Shown here piece by piece: positions 51,701-59,975 of a stretch of DNA of 60,000 nucleotides (the first letter of the stretch is position 1; every line of letters begins with the position of its first letter). The notes beneath the pieces were generated by a model. That model was not told where the DNA came from. It did no database searches and worked only from the letters and a program-made list of their open reading frames with translations. This DNA is from Liolophura sinensis (lineage: Eukaryota; Mollusca; Polyplacophora; Chitonida; Chitonidae), in NCBI RefSeq assembly GCF_032854445.1, contig NC_088296.1, positions 26,409,448-26,469,447 on the forward strand, given 5' to 3'. The position numbers were made by a program, and so were the translations under genes.

Positions 51701-54700
51701 ACACAAAGTGGCACCCCTGTGGTGCACACAAAATATAAAACAAATCGGAAAGAAATATTTCAACATCGTACCTTTGAATAGTCTAAAGTCCAAGTTGCTT
51801 CACAAGGGAACACATATAGGGCGCTTTTAACAGAGCATTTAGGAGAAAGAAAGTATTTATTTATACCTGGCCATGTTCATTCTTTTCTTTTTCTCCGTGT
51901 AGTCCATCATGGAAGTCGGCGGGTTTGGCAATTTCTGGAAGCACAATGCTGAAAACGGCAGATTTGACATCAAGTAAGCTCCTAGACTCAAGATGAACAC
52001 TTGTTTAACTCTTGATGCTGTAGAGAATAGGTAACAAAAATACCCCATGTCTCTGTTTGTATGAGCTACAATCTAATTACCCGTACGTTGGCAGCAAACA
52101 TATGTGGTTGACTATTCAAAGTCGTCGTTACGTCCAAAAAGTAACAAAGTTAGTTCACAAGTTCACGGTTATGGGTCTGGGGAGTGGTGATGCTTTTATG
52201 GCAGCATGAAAGTGATTCTTATAAAAAATATATATCGTGGAGGGGCTATCCCGAACATAGGTACATCGTGCGGGGAACGTAGCGCTTATAGCGTGTAAAT
52301 GTCCCGAACGTAGGCACACCGTGCAGGGAACGTAGGGCTGACTGCGTTTAAATATCCCGAACGTAGGCCCACCATGCAGGGAAGGTAGCGCTTATAGCGT
52401 GTAAATGTTCCGAACGTAGGCACACCGTGCAGGGAACGTAGGGCTGACTGCGTTTAAATATCCCGAACGGAGGCCCACCATGCAGGGAAGGTAGCACTTA
52501 TAGCGTGTAAATGTCCCGAAAGTAGGCACATCGTGTAGGGAACGTAGCGCTTATGGCGTGTAAATGTCCCGAACGTAGGCACACCGTGCAGGGAACGTAG
52601 CGCTTGTAGCGTGTAAATGTCCCGGACGTAGGCACACCGTGTAGGGAACCTAGCGCTTATAGCGTGTAAATGTCCCGAACGTAGGCACACCGTGCAGGGA
52701 AAATAGCGCTTATGGCGTGTAAATGTCCCGAACGTAGGCACAAGGTGCAGGGAACGTAGCGCTTATAGCGTGTAAATATCCCGAACGTAGGCACACCGTG
52801 CAGGGAACGTAGCGCTTATGGCCTGTAAATGTCCCTAACGTAGGCACACCGTGTAGGGAACGTAGCGCTTATAGCTTGTAAATGTCCCTAACGTAGGCAC
52901 ACCCCGTAGGGAACGTAGCGCTTATAGCGCTTACAGCGTGTAAATGTCCCTAATGTAGTCACACCGAGCAGGAAAAAAAATAGCGCTTATAGCGTGTTAA
53001 TCCGCTGGTTATGTTTGTATCCCGTCTTCTTGGCGACAACTACATGTTAACAGCTCAGAATTTTTAAATACGTAATATTAGCCAAGTGAGGCCTTACACT
53101 GAAACAGCCAACTGGATTGGAGAACGAGCTGGATAGGGGTAAGTGGATGGGGAGAAGTGGGTGGGGGGCTGGATAGGGGGACTGGATAGGGAGACTGGCT
53201 AGAGAATGTGGATAGGGGAAGTGGATAGGGGGACGGACCGGGTATAGGGACTGGATATGGAAAGTGGATAGGCAAGTGGGTAGGGGGACTGGATAGGAGG
53301 ACTTAATAGGGGAAGTGGGTATGGGAAGTGGGTAGGGGAAGTGGGTAGGGGAAGTGGATAGGGGGCCTGGATGTGGAAAGTTAATAGGGAAGTGGACAGG
53401 GGAATGAGATAGGGGAATTACATAGGGGAAGTGGGTAACAGGATTGGATAGGGGGAATGGGTATGGAAAGTGGATAGAAAATGTGGATAGGGGACGTGGG
53501 TAGGGGGACTGGATAGGGGGCCTGGATATGGAGACTGGATAGAAAATGTGGATAGGGGACGTGGGTAGGGGGGCTGGATAGGGGGGACTGGATAGGCGGA
53601 CTGGATAGAGGGACTGGATGGGAGGGGGGGGCTTGATAGAAGTGGGTAGGGGGACTGGATATGGGGACTGGATATAGAAAGTGGATAGGGGAATTGGGTA
53701 GGGGAATTACATAGGGAAATTACATAGGGGAACGGGGTAAGGGGACTGGATTGTTATCATTTTAGTCTTACTATGATTTGTCATCGTGACTTCCAGCTGG
53801 AGTGCTGACCCTACCGTGCGGACGTCCTTCTGGACGGCTTTGTTCGCTGGCTGTGTCAACTGGTTCGGGGTAGCCTTCAACCAGGCGTCTGTTCAAAGGA
53901 TTGCCGCCATGCCGACCAAGAGGCATGCTGTAAAGTGAGTCCCTTTCATGGTTTACTCTCTATAAGCCACAATCTTCACGTTTAGTGCCTTAACTCAGAC
54001 CAAATAGCCCGTTACCAATAGCCATTGGTACCTACCTTGCCCAGTCTGCGAGAAAGCAGTGATAAAAATCTTGTCACAGGTTGACCGTCAAAATCTGGAC
54101 TTCCTTATGCCAGCAGCTGGGATGGGTGCCTACCAACGCCAACGGGGCGTCACTCGCAGCCTCAGCACCACGCCAAGAATTTCAATCTTCCATCAATAAA
54201 ACGTATACCTTTCTGAAATGTAGACAGTTTCCAGTATTATCACACCCAGCATGCACATATACACCAGAATTGGCCATCTGGTGGCAAAGACAGTGCTTGT
54301 ACATGTACACCAGAATTGGCAATCTGGTGACAAAGACAGCGCTTGTACATGTACACCAGAATTGGCCATCTGGTGACAAAGATAGCGCGTGTACATGTAC
54401 ATTCGAGACAAGGCTCTGGATCCTTATAGCTGGCTTATGGAAGGCTATAACGGCCATGTGTGCTTTGTTCCTTTCTACTCAAGGTAAGGGGAACGGACCA
54501 AACATAGAATAAACGAGGCAAAAGTGCGATGCAAAACTAAAAACGGATAAAAGACGAAAGTGCAAAGTGAAACAAATGAGGTTTTGTCATTTCGCAATGT
54601 TGTACATTCGATGTCATTATACCTTCATTCCAGAATGGTTTTGCTGAGTATCTTATGCCATTATTCCTTACATTCCACGATGGTTTTGCTGGTAATCTCA

Positions 54701-57700
54701 TGCCACTATGCCTTACATTACTGGATGGTTTTGCTGGATATCTCATGCCATTAATCCTTACATTCAAGGATGGTTTTGCTGAGTATCTCATGTCATTATT
54801 CCTTACATTGCTGAATGTTTTTGCTGGATATCTCATGCCATTAATCCTTACATTCAAGGATGGTTTTATTGGGTATCTCATGTCATTATTCTTTACATTC
54901 CAGGATGGTTTTGCTGTGTATCTCATGTCATTTTACCTTACATTCCAGGATGGATTTGCTGGGTATTTCATTTCATTATACCTTACGTTCCAGGATGGTT
55001 TTGCTGAGTATCTCATGTCATTATTCCTTACATTCCAGGATGGTTTTGCTGAGTACCTCATTTCATTATACCTTACATTCCATGATGGTTTTGCTGAGTA
55101 TCTCATGTCATTATTCCTTACATTCCAGGATGGTTTTACTGAGTACCTCATTTCATTATACCTTACATACCAGGATGGTTTTGCTGAGTATCTCATGCCA
55201 TTAACCCTCACATTCCAGGATGGTTTTGCTGAGTATCCCGGGCTTCTTTTTCCTTGCTATCGCTGCCAGTCTTGAAGGGTTCGCGGCCTTTGCCTATTAT
55301 AAATCCAAGGACTGTGATCCTTTTGCCGCCGATTACATTTCCAATTCAAACGAGGTTTGTGCATTTAAATGCTTTTTTGTTGTTGTTTTTTTTTTTTGAA
55401 TGGGTTAAATTCAGTTGACACACAGAGTGTAATCGAGAGGAACAATGTGCACATGTTTTAGAATGTGTAAGGTTATGAGACCTGGCAAATGTCTTTCCAG
55501 GCTTTATCCTATACCATAGGTTTTGCCCAGCACATTCATATTTCATAAAGCTTAAGTAAACACATATATACACTTAAATGTATAAAATATATACATAGAA
55601 TTTAGTAAGCGTAAGTCATGACAATATAAAACTTACAGTTTACACATGCGTAAGTTATGAAAACGTTATGATTTCCCAGCTCGCCCGCTGTAACCTGCTT
55701 CGCGAGCAGGAAATGAACTGCGAATGGCGGGTGAGGGACTTCCTGTGATGTTTGATTTGCTGACGCGCACTCTGGCCAGCGGTATAAACAGCGGGCCACA
55801 GCCAGCCAGAGCAAAACTGGGACCACAGGCTCGTTCTCGTATCACTGGAGTGAAGGTTTATAGAGCTTCAGGGCTCGGTGAACACGTGTCCGATCACTGA
55901 CGATACAATATGATAGTTGGGCTTCTACGCCCGGTAGATACTACTGAGAACTGACGCTTGTGTCCGGAGTACGGCTTCGACGCCGTGGACACGACTGTGA
56001 AGGCGAGACTGGTAGTTTTGGCCTGACGGCTTCTTGCCGACTACTACATTGGACGTAGGGGTACCTGAGCGGGCCGGCGGTGACAGCTTCAACGCTGTAC
56101 GTCCCTGGTGAACGAAGTCGTGGACGCGACCGGGCCAACCTTGACGCGGAAGACCTGACTGGAAGTGACTTCGGCTTATTTTGATGTATGCTCAGTTAAT
56201 AAAGAAATTCTCTACATGCTCATTTTATTTCAGTGTTGTTGTCGTTATCTTGGCATAGGCATTCTGGCTCTCGCTTAGGGCTGGCGGGTGACGAACCTTG
56301 TGTAGACGGAACTTGTTATGGTCTTCTACGCTACCAATTGACGGACCATAGCTCGCCACGTTGCAACACTATACAAATTACAGTTCACGTGTGCGTAAGT
56401 TATGACAAGATACAAATTATGCTGACTATGATGTATATGTGTTATTTTGGGTGTTTCTGAGCGAGGATAACTCAGTGTGAAGATAACTCAGAGGGAAGAT
56501 AACTCAGAGCGAGGATAACTCAGTGTGAAGATAACTCAATGTTAAGATAACTCAAAACGGTGATACATGTACTGTTTGTGGATAAGTCCGAAGGGGGAAT
56601 AACTCAGTATAGTATAATTTCACCACGTCTGTGAACACAATGTTAACGTTTAGCGTTGTAGCTCAGCCCCAAACATTCCGTGGTCATTAAGCTTTGGGGC
56701 ATACCTGGTCCAGCCTATGAGAAAGAAGCCATAAAAATCTTGACATAGGTTGACTGTCAAAATCTGGACCTTTCTATGCCGGCAGCTGGGAGGGGTGCCT
56801 AACAACGCCAAGGGGGTGTCACTCGCAACCTCATCACCATCTGTCTCCTTGTGTCCTCTCGCCCAGAATTTCAAACTTTCATCATTAAAACTCATACCTG
56901 CTCAAAGTTTAGACAATTTCCATCAATTTGATACCAAACATGCACCTTTCCACCAAAAAGGGCAGGCTGGCAGCAAAAAAAATTATTTACACCCTAAAAT
57001 ACACAGAACTAGATTCGTCTCTCCCGATAAACGGAAGTTCTAATGGGGGTCTGTGTCCAAGTACATGCGATCCACATAAAACAAAATAAGAACAATTGTT
57101 TTCTTCAGAAAACGGAAGATTCTGTGTTCTTTTAGAATGAGAATGTTGGAGATAGCGGTGTTTTGGTGTCATTACTGTATGGCCCACTCTTTACTTGCTG
57201 TTGTTGTTGTTGTAGATATTGCCGTACTTCGTCATGGAGCTATTCCAGACATTGCCTGGATTGGCAGGCTTGTTTTTGGCGTCATTATTCAGTGCTTCCC
57301 TCAGGTCTGTTCTTTTTAATTAGTGTACAGTTGATTACAAATTTACCAATCATAAAAGCTAGAAATTTATTGAGTAGGCCTAAGGTTTGATGCTTGAAGC
57401 AGATAAAAAAAATATGGACCGCATTTCTTCCTTTCATTTAAGTACTAATTACATTTAAAAATGATATTGTCAAACGCTTTGATGTGACTTTTGCTAAAAA
57501 TAATGTACGAAAATGAGTTGTTGGAAAATAAAATTGGCGTGTTTTTAATGTCATTATATATCTGTTAAAATATTTTGCAGTACGTTGTCATCGGGTCTAA
57601 ACGGTATCTCGGCTAATACCTTGATGGATTTTGTCAGTCCATTCTACCCGGACATGTCAGAGCTGAAGAGGACAGTCTTGGCCAAAATAATCGGTACAAA

Positions 57701-59537
57701 AACTCTTAGAGTACTATCAGTGCCAACGTGTCCATTTGATGCATTCTCAACCAGACATGATCCCGTAATAACGCTGCTGAGTGCGGAGATGTTCAGCGAA
57801 GATTTGCAGACAATTCAGCTTTTATGATCCCGTTATAACGCTAAATGCTGAGATGTCCAACGCAGATGTGCAGACAATTCCGCCTTTGTTATAATACTTG
57901 GTAATTGTACATGTACTAACCTATCCCGGACAAATTTAACAGTCAAATATTTCTGGACTTTAACGCCACGACAACCGGGTTTCAACCGGCAGATCTGTTA
58001 AGTAATTAGTTAAAATTGGATATGGCCGAGGTGGTTAGCACCCCAGGCGGCACAATGAGCCAAGAACCTCCGTGACCGAGATGGTTAGCACTCCAGGGCG
58101 GTTCAATGACCCAGGAGCCTCCGTGGCCCAGGTGGCTAGCACTCCAGGGCCGTGCATGGACGCAGAAGCCTATATGGCCGAGGTGGCTAGCACGTTTGGG
58201 CCGTGCAATGACCCAGGAGCTTCCCACAAATGCCGTCGCTATATTCACGTTGGCCTCCTCTCCGGCCGAAAGTGGGAAGTTCAGGATTCCCATTGGCTCT
58301 GCCCGGTTTCCTCCTATTATAATGCTGACCGCCGTCGTACACGTATAATTGAAATATTCTTGAGTACGCCGTAAAACACCAATCATATAAAATAAATCAA
58401 CAAACCTAGATAAGGTTAATTAAAGGGCACATAATTGTTTTGTCATTTCAGTGATCATTTTTGGTGTCATCTCCATCGGTATTTCCTTCCTGGTGATGAC
58501 AATTGGCGGGCCAGTTACACAGGTGATAACATCGTAAACAAACAAAATTTGCAGTAAAACGGCAAGCAAATTTCCAGTGTAATCTACAAATTTTAACCAT
58601 TCTGTATCGTATATGAAGCTTTGAGCAATCACAAGTTTTGTATGAATATTTTTATGCATGTGAACATGTGTCATTTATACCATTATACATATCTCTAAAG
58701 ATGTCGCATGTCCTATTTCAGATCTGTACCAGTCTACTCGTCTCTCCCATAACCTCTCCATGTTGTCTTGTTTCAGATTTGTACCAGCTTACTCGGCTCC
58801 CTCGGTGGGCCTGTCAGCGGACTCTTCCTTGTCGGAGCTTTCTTCCCCTGGGCCAATTCCAAGGTCAGTAGTATATGTTTTACATCTAACGTCATAGCCC
58901 TATCAGAGGCTTACATCTGACGTCATCACCCTATCACAGGCTTACGCCTGACGTCATCACACTTATAGATCACCACTCTAACAGAGGTTTACAAACAGTG
59001 CTGTCGTCGTAGTTTACACGTGTAAAACACCATTATTCAACAGGTGCAAGCAACACCTTTTGATATATTTTATTTATTTATTTCACCTTAAGCCGTACTC
59101 AATAGTATTCCACGCCTACGAAGTCGGGCAGCATTATGGTGTTATCTGGACTTAAGGTAGCAGCTGAAACAGCGATACCAGAATTCGAACTGACGACCTC
59201 ATTCGTAAAGAAACTGATTTTCGTATTCATCCCGAGGTTTCGGCACGTGAACCAGCACGACAAACCCGCACATCCACGCACGAACACGTCCAACCTAGTT
59301 ACATGTAGAAACTCTACTTTTAGTTGACCACCCAACTCCATTACAGGGTGCGCTTTTGGGAGGTCTGTGTGGGTTTGGAACCTGCATGTGGATTACTCTG
59401 GGTGCTCAAGTGACGGGCATCAAGACCCCGTGGCTTCCCCTGGGAGGTACAGACTCCTGCCCCACAAATACTACAGAGCCGCTGACCCTGCTCGCCAACT
59501 CTAGCGTTGTCAGTGCCATGAAAACACCAGAGTCGCT
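48358..59537 (+). CDS. SLC5-family sodium-coupled solute transporter (SMCT-like), 3' end outside window
   Basis: Thirteen coding exons: 48358-48702, 49544-49612, 49969-50020, 50908-50975, 51462-51542, 51903-51973, 53797-53934, 55219-55354, 57216-57304, 57581-57693, 58452-58522, 58777-58863, 59347-59537; 1511 nt, 503 codons, phases matching throughout. The protein is a sodium:solute symporter of the LeuT fold: Y-L-V-G-N-R and P-A-E-M-Y-V-Y-G near TM2, G-G-I-K-A-V-I-W-T-D-V-F-Q, K-D-C-D-P after the central helices, and S-T-L-S-S-G-L-N (350-357), whose serine pair matches the SLC5 Na2 sodium site. It is closest in pattern to the SLC5A8/A12/A5/A6 branch. Substrate cannot be read from sequence; sodium-driven uptake at the plasma membrane is inferred from family. 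Family members run about 600-620 residues, so roughly 100 are missing. Confidence 0.9.
48780..49540. other. SLC5 intron 1, unique sequence
   Basis: AT-rich; a short GCGGCTAGTTCGCGGCTA duplication at 49011-49037. No additional exon recognised. Confidence 0.5.
49544..49612 (+). CDS. SLC5 coding exon 2
   Basis: Acceptor TTTTTCCGTTCCAG, donor GTGAGT, phase 0 both ends, 23 codons. Y-L-E-K-R-F-D completes the Y-E-Y-L-E-x-R-F family motif from exon 1; A-L-F-G-I-L-L-N starts TM4. Confidence 0.92.
49969..50020 (+). CDS. SLC5 coding exon 3
   Basis: Acceptor TTTCCGTTGCAG, donor GTAAGC, phase 0 to 1. T-L-Y-M-G-V-V-L-Y-G-P-A-V-A-L-D-T matches the family TM4 end (L-Y-x-x-x-x-x-Y-x-P-A-x-A-L). Confidence 0.92.
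50240..50408 (-). mobile_element. Possible second tRNA-derived SINE type
   Basis: On the minus strand, TGGCCACTGAGG resembles an A box and GAGTTTGAATCC a B box about 25 bases later, closer than in a normal tRNA. The rest does not match the main family. A (TCTG)n tract adjoins at 50188-50230. Confidence 0.4.
50600..50907 (+). repeat. 43-bp tandem array of the exon-4 3' splice site, 7-8 copies
   Basis: Unit AAATGTCTTGTGTTTTTCAG + TTGCCGGTTTCCCACTTTGG + GCT. AG acceptors end at 50615, 50692, 50735, 50778, 50821, 50864 and 50907; the copy near 50650 has lost its AG. Spacing is 43 and not a multiple of three, so neighbouring acceptors shift the frame; the site three units upstream is in frame but meets TAA. 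Only 50907 opens into the exon. Confidence 0.95.
50908..50975 (+). CDS. SLC5 coding exon 4
   Basis: Acceptor GTGTTTTTCAG, donor GTAAGT, phase 1 to 0. V-A-G-F-P-L-W-A-S-V-F-L-V-G then I-A-S-I-I-Y-T-S-I is TM5. The acceptor and first ~25 exon bases are the last of a 43-bp tandem series (50600-50907). Confidence 0.9.
51125..51312. repeat. 62-bp minisatellite, 3 copies
   Basis: Unit GATTTACATGTAATTTACAT + GTTTTGTTTGCACCCAAGTG + TCACGAAGGTTAGAGATTCC + AC. Nearly identical copies in intron 4. Confidence 0.94.
51462..51542 (+). CDS. SLC5 coding exon 5
   Basis: Acceptor CTTTTTTGCAG, donor GTTAGG, phase 0 both ends, 27 codons. G-G-I-K-A-V-I-W-T-D-V-F-Q is one of the most conserved SLC5 blocks, at the start of TM6. 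Confidence 0.93.
51903..51973 (+). CDS. SLC5 coding exon 6
   Basis: Acceptor TCTCCGTGTAG, donor GTAAGC, phase 0 to 2. S-I-M-E-V-G-G-F-G-N-F-W-K-H-N-A is the loop after TM6, matching family G-G-x-x-x-V-W pattern; ends R-F-D-I-N with exon 7. Confidence 0.9.
52250..53002. repeat. 53-bp minisatellite, about 14 copies, in intron 6
   Basis: Unit CGAACGTAGGCACACCGTGC + AGGGAACGTAGCGCTTATAG + CGTGTAAATGTCC. CpG-rich relative to the surroundings, which is unusual in an otherwise AT-rich intron. Confidence 0.96.
53108..53750. repeat. Purine-only-like G-rich array, ~12-bp GGATAGGGGAAGT units
   Basis: About 640 bases with frequent GGG and GGGG runs on the plus strand (GTGGATAGGGG, GACTGGATAGGGGG), few C. 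Could form G-quadruplex or triplex structures in the transcript or DNA; inferred from composition. Confidence 0.9.
53797..53934 (+). CDS. SLC5 coding exon 7
   Basis: Acceptor GTGACTTCCAG, donor GTGAGT, phase 2 to 2. D-P-T-V-R-T-S-F-W-T and N-W-F-G-V-A-F-N-Q-A-S-V-Q-R give the D-P-x-x-R-x-S-F-W ... N-Q-x-x-V-Q-R family signature; the exon ends K-R-H-A-V-K. Confidence 0.93.
53978..54330. repeat. Interspersed repeat, copy 1 (copy 2 at 56648-56975)
   Basis: Similarity anchors: GATAAAAATCTTG, GTCAAAATCTGGAC, GGGGTGCCTA, CAACGCCAA, TCACTCGCA and CCAGAATT. No coding potential. Both copies sit in introns of this gene in the same orientation; family unknown. Confidence 0.8.
54258..54400. repeat. 46-bp tandem repeat, 3 copies
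   Basis: Unit ACACCAGAATTGGCCATCTG + GTGACAAAGACAGCGCTTGT + ACATGT, inside the end of the interspersed repeat. Confidence 0.92.
54417..54482 (+). pseudogene. Possible alternative or relic SLC5 exon
   Basis: After GAGACAAG, an open segment L-W-I-L-I-A-G-L-W-K-A-I-T-A-M-C-A-L-F-L-S-T-Q ends at donor GTAAGG. It fits after exon 7 (phase 2) and resembles the family helix that exon 8 supplies (L-x-I-x-x-x-G-L-W). It exits in phase 1, which exon 8 cannot accept at 55219, but an internal AG at 55277 in exon 8 would (giving S-T-Q-G-F-A-A-F). Acceptor quality is poor. Confidence 0.3.
54570..55218 (+). repeat. 45-bp tandem array of the exon-8 acceptor and exon start, about 14 copies
   Basis: Unit CAGGATGGTTTTGCTGAGTA + TCTCATGTCATTATTCCTTA + CATTC. 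Most units contain ACATTCCAG followed by GATGGTTTTGCTGAGTATC, the exact junction used at 55218/55219. In the true frame every upstream copy reads M-V-L-L-S-I-S-C-H; the last one before the exon meets TAA near 55201, so only the terminal copy opens into exon 8. Confidence 0.95.
55219..55354 (+). CDS. SLC5 coding exon 8
   Basis: Acceptor CACATTCCAG, donor GTTTGT, phase 2 to 0. V-L-L-S-I-P-G-F-F-F-L-A-I then G-F-A-A-F-A-Y-Y-K-S-K-D-C-D-P is a transmembrane helix with the C-D-P motif that follows it in SLC5 proteins. It ends I-S-N-S-N-E. The 5' end is the last unit of the 45-bp array. Confidence 0.9.
55665..56365 (+). mobile_element. Solo-LTR-like sequence
   Basis: GC-rich island in AT-rich intron: TATAAA at 55789, AATAAAG at 56197, and between them about 400 bases of balanced sequence with no reading frame, an U3-R-U5-like layout. 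Similar 40-base sequences flank it (55630-55662 and 56372-56405, sharing GCGTAAGTTATGA), too long and diverged for a target duplication. Boundaries are not exact and no internal retroelement genes are present. Confidence 0.4.
56455..56600. repeat. ~16-bp GATAACTCAGTGTGAA repeat, about 7 copies
   Basis: Short degenerate units in intron 8 of the transporter gene. Confidence 0.85.
56648..56975. repeat. Interspersed repeat, copy 2
   Basis: Second copy of the 53978-54330 repeat, diverged by substitutions and small indels. It ends near a poly-A run (AAAAAAAATT at 56977), which may mark a 3' end. Confidence 0.8.
57216..57304 (+). CDS. SLC5 coding exon 9
   Basis: Acceptor GTTGTTGTAG, donor GTCTGT, phase 0 to 2. 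I-L-P-Y-F-V-M-E-L-F then L-P-G-L-A-G-L-F-L-A-S-L-F-S-A-S-L matches the family L-P-G-L-x-G-L-F-x-A-x-x-x-S-x-x-L block leading into TM8. Confidence 0.93.
57581..57693 (+). CDS. SLC5 coding exon 10 (sodium-site serines)
   Basis: Acceptor ATTTTGCAG, donor GTACAA, phase 2 to 1. S-T-L-S-S-G-L-N-G-I-S-A-N-T-L is the TM8 motif; S353/S354 correspond to the Na2-site serines known in SLC5 transporters. T-L-M-D-F-V follows in the place of the family T-x-E-D-F. A partial copy of this exon with its intron lies at 59722-59975. Confidence 0.93.
57700..58015. other. SLC5 intron 10 start, source of the 59.7 kb copy
   Basis: Contains a local duplicate (GATCCCGTAATAACGCT with GATGTTCAGCGAAGATTTGCA, then GATCCCGTTATAACGCT with GATGTCCAACGCAGATGTGCA). 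It is the intron part shared with 59.8-59.97 kb. No exon seen. Confidence 0.6.
58016..58400 (+). mobile_element. SINE with multiple tandem tRNA-like heads
   Basis: Four head modules of about 50-60 bases (TATGGCCGAGGTGGTTAGCA type, each with an A-box-like core) precede one family body (GGCCTCCTCTCCGGCCGAAA, then AAATATTCTTGAGTACGCCG, AAAACACCAATC). An ordinary member has one head. No B box is clear in the repeated modules. Confidence 0.82.
58452..58522 (+). CDS. SLC5 coding exon 11
   Basis: Acceptor GTCATTTCAG, donor GTGATA, phase 1 to 0. V-I-I-F-G-V-I-S-I-G-I-S-F-L then I-G-G-P-V-T-Q is TM9. Confidence 0.9.
58667..58776 (+). repeat. Duplicated acceptor plus exon-12 start (55-bp spacing)
   Basis: CCTATTTCAG at 58712-58721 followed by ATCTGTACCAGTCTACTCGT parallels CTTGTTTCAG at 58767-58776 followed by ATTTGTACCAGCTTACTCGG. 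Spacing of 55 is not a multiple of three, so use of the upstream site would frameshift. Confidence 0.88.
58777..58863 (+). CDS. SLC5 coding exon 12
   Basis: Acceptor CTTGTTTCAG, donor GTCAGT, phase 0 both ends, 29 codons. G-S-L-G-G-P-V-S-G-L-F-L-V-G-A-F-F-P-W-A-N matches the family G-G-P-x-x-G-L-F-x-x-G-x-x-x-P-x-A-N signature (TM10). Confidence 0.93.
58895..58965. repeat. ~30-bp repeat with TGACGTCATCACCCTATCA, 2.5 copies
   Basis: Units carry TGACGTCA twice (a third is changed to TAACGTCA). In intron 12. Confidence 0.85.
59068..59215 (-). mobile_element. Diverged SINE with B-box-like sequence
   Basis: TTATTTATTTCACCTTAAGC and CGTACTCAATAGTATTCCAC, then GGGCAGCATTATGGTG, are the body in reverse; CCAGAATTCGAACTGACGACC is a B box in reverse (AGTTCGAATTC). 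Confidence 0.72.
59347..59537 (+). CDS. SLC5 coding exon 13 (last in window)
   Basis: Acceptor CTCCATTACAG, donor GTAAGT, phase 0 to 2. TM11 G-G-L-C-G-F-G-T-C-M-W-I-T-L-G-A-Q is followed by an extracellular loop with sequons N-T-T and N-S-S, the position where relatives are glycosylated. The phase 2 exit requires a further exon beyond the window. Confidence 0.9.
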
Positions 59538-59721
59538 GTAAGTCAAGGCGCTACATTTGCGCTGTACAAGTAAATAAATAAATAAAAAGATAAATAAATA
59601 AATAGATAAATAAACACAACCATGTGTCTAATATTTTCTAGTTCATAAAATACCATGGTACTTAACACTGCAATTTTATGTAAGCCCTAACCGCTGTAAT
59701 GGGTAGGCTACGTGTATCCTG

Positions 59722-59975
59722 TCTCGGCTAATACCTTGATGGATTTCCTCACTCCATTTTACCCAAACATGTTCGAGTTCGAGAGGACGGTCCTGACCAA
59801 AATAACCGGTACAATAACTCCTAGAGTACCATTATTGCCGACTTGTTTGGTAAAATCATTTGATGCATTGTCAACCAGACAAATGTCCAGTGAAGATGCA
59901 AAGAAAATTCCACTCGGCAATGATGATTTTTACAGTCACATATTTATGGACTTCCACGCCACGTGACTTCCACGC
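59722..59975 (+). pseudogene. Partial out-of-order copy of SLC5 exon 10 and its intron
   Basis: Open segment V-S-A-N-T-L-M-D-F-L-T-P-F-Y-P-N-M and then T-V-L-T-K-I-T with donor GTACAA copies 57603-57693; similarity continues into intron sequence (TTTGATGCATT, TCAACCAGACA, GACTTCCACGCCACG). The 5' part of the exon with the sodium-site serines and the acceptor are missing. It lies three exons too late, so it cannot serve in normal order. Confidence 0.8.

Noticed and set aside
54655-55275. 206-codon frame L-T-F-Q-D-G-F-A-E-Y-L-M running into the SLC5 exon 8 region
   Set aside because: Wrong frame relative to the conserved transporter sequence; it is the 45-bp acceptor array.
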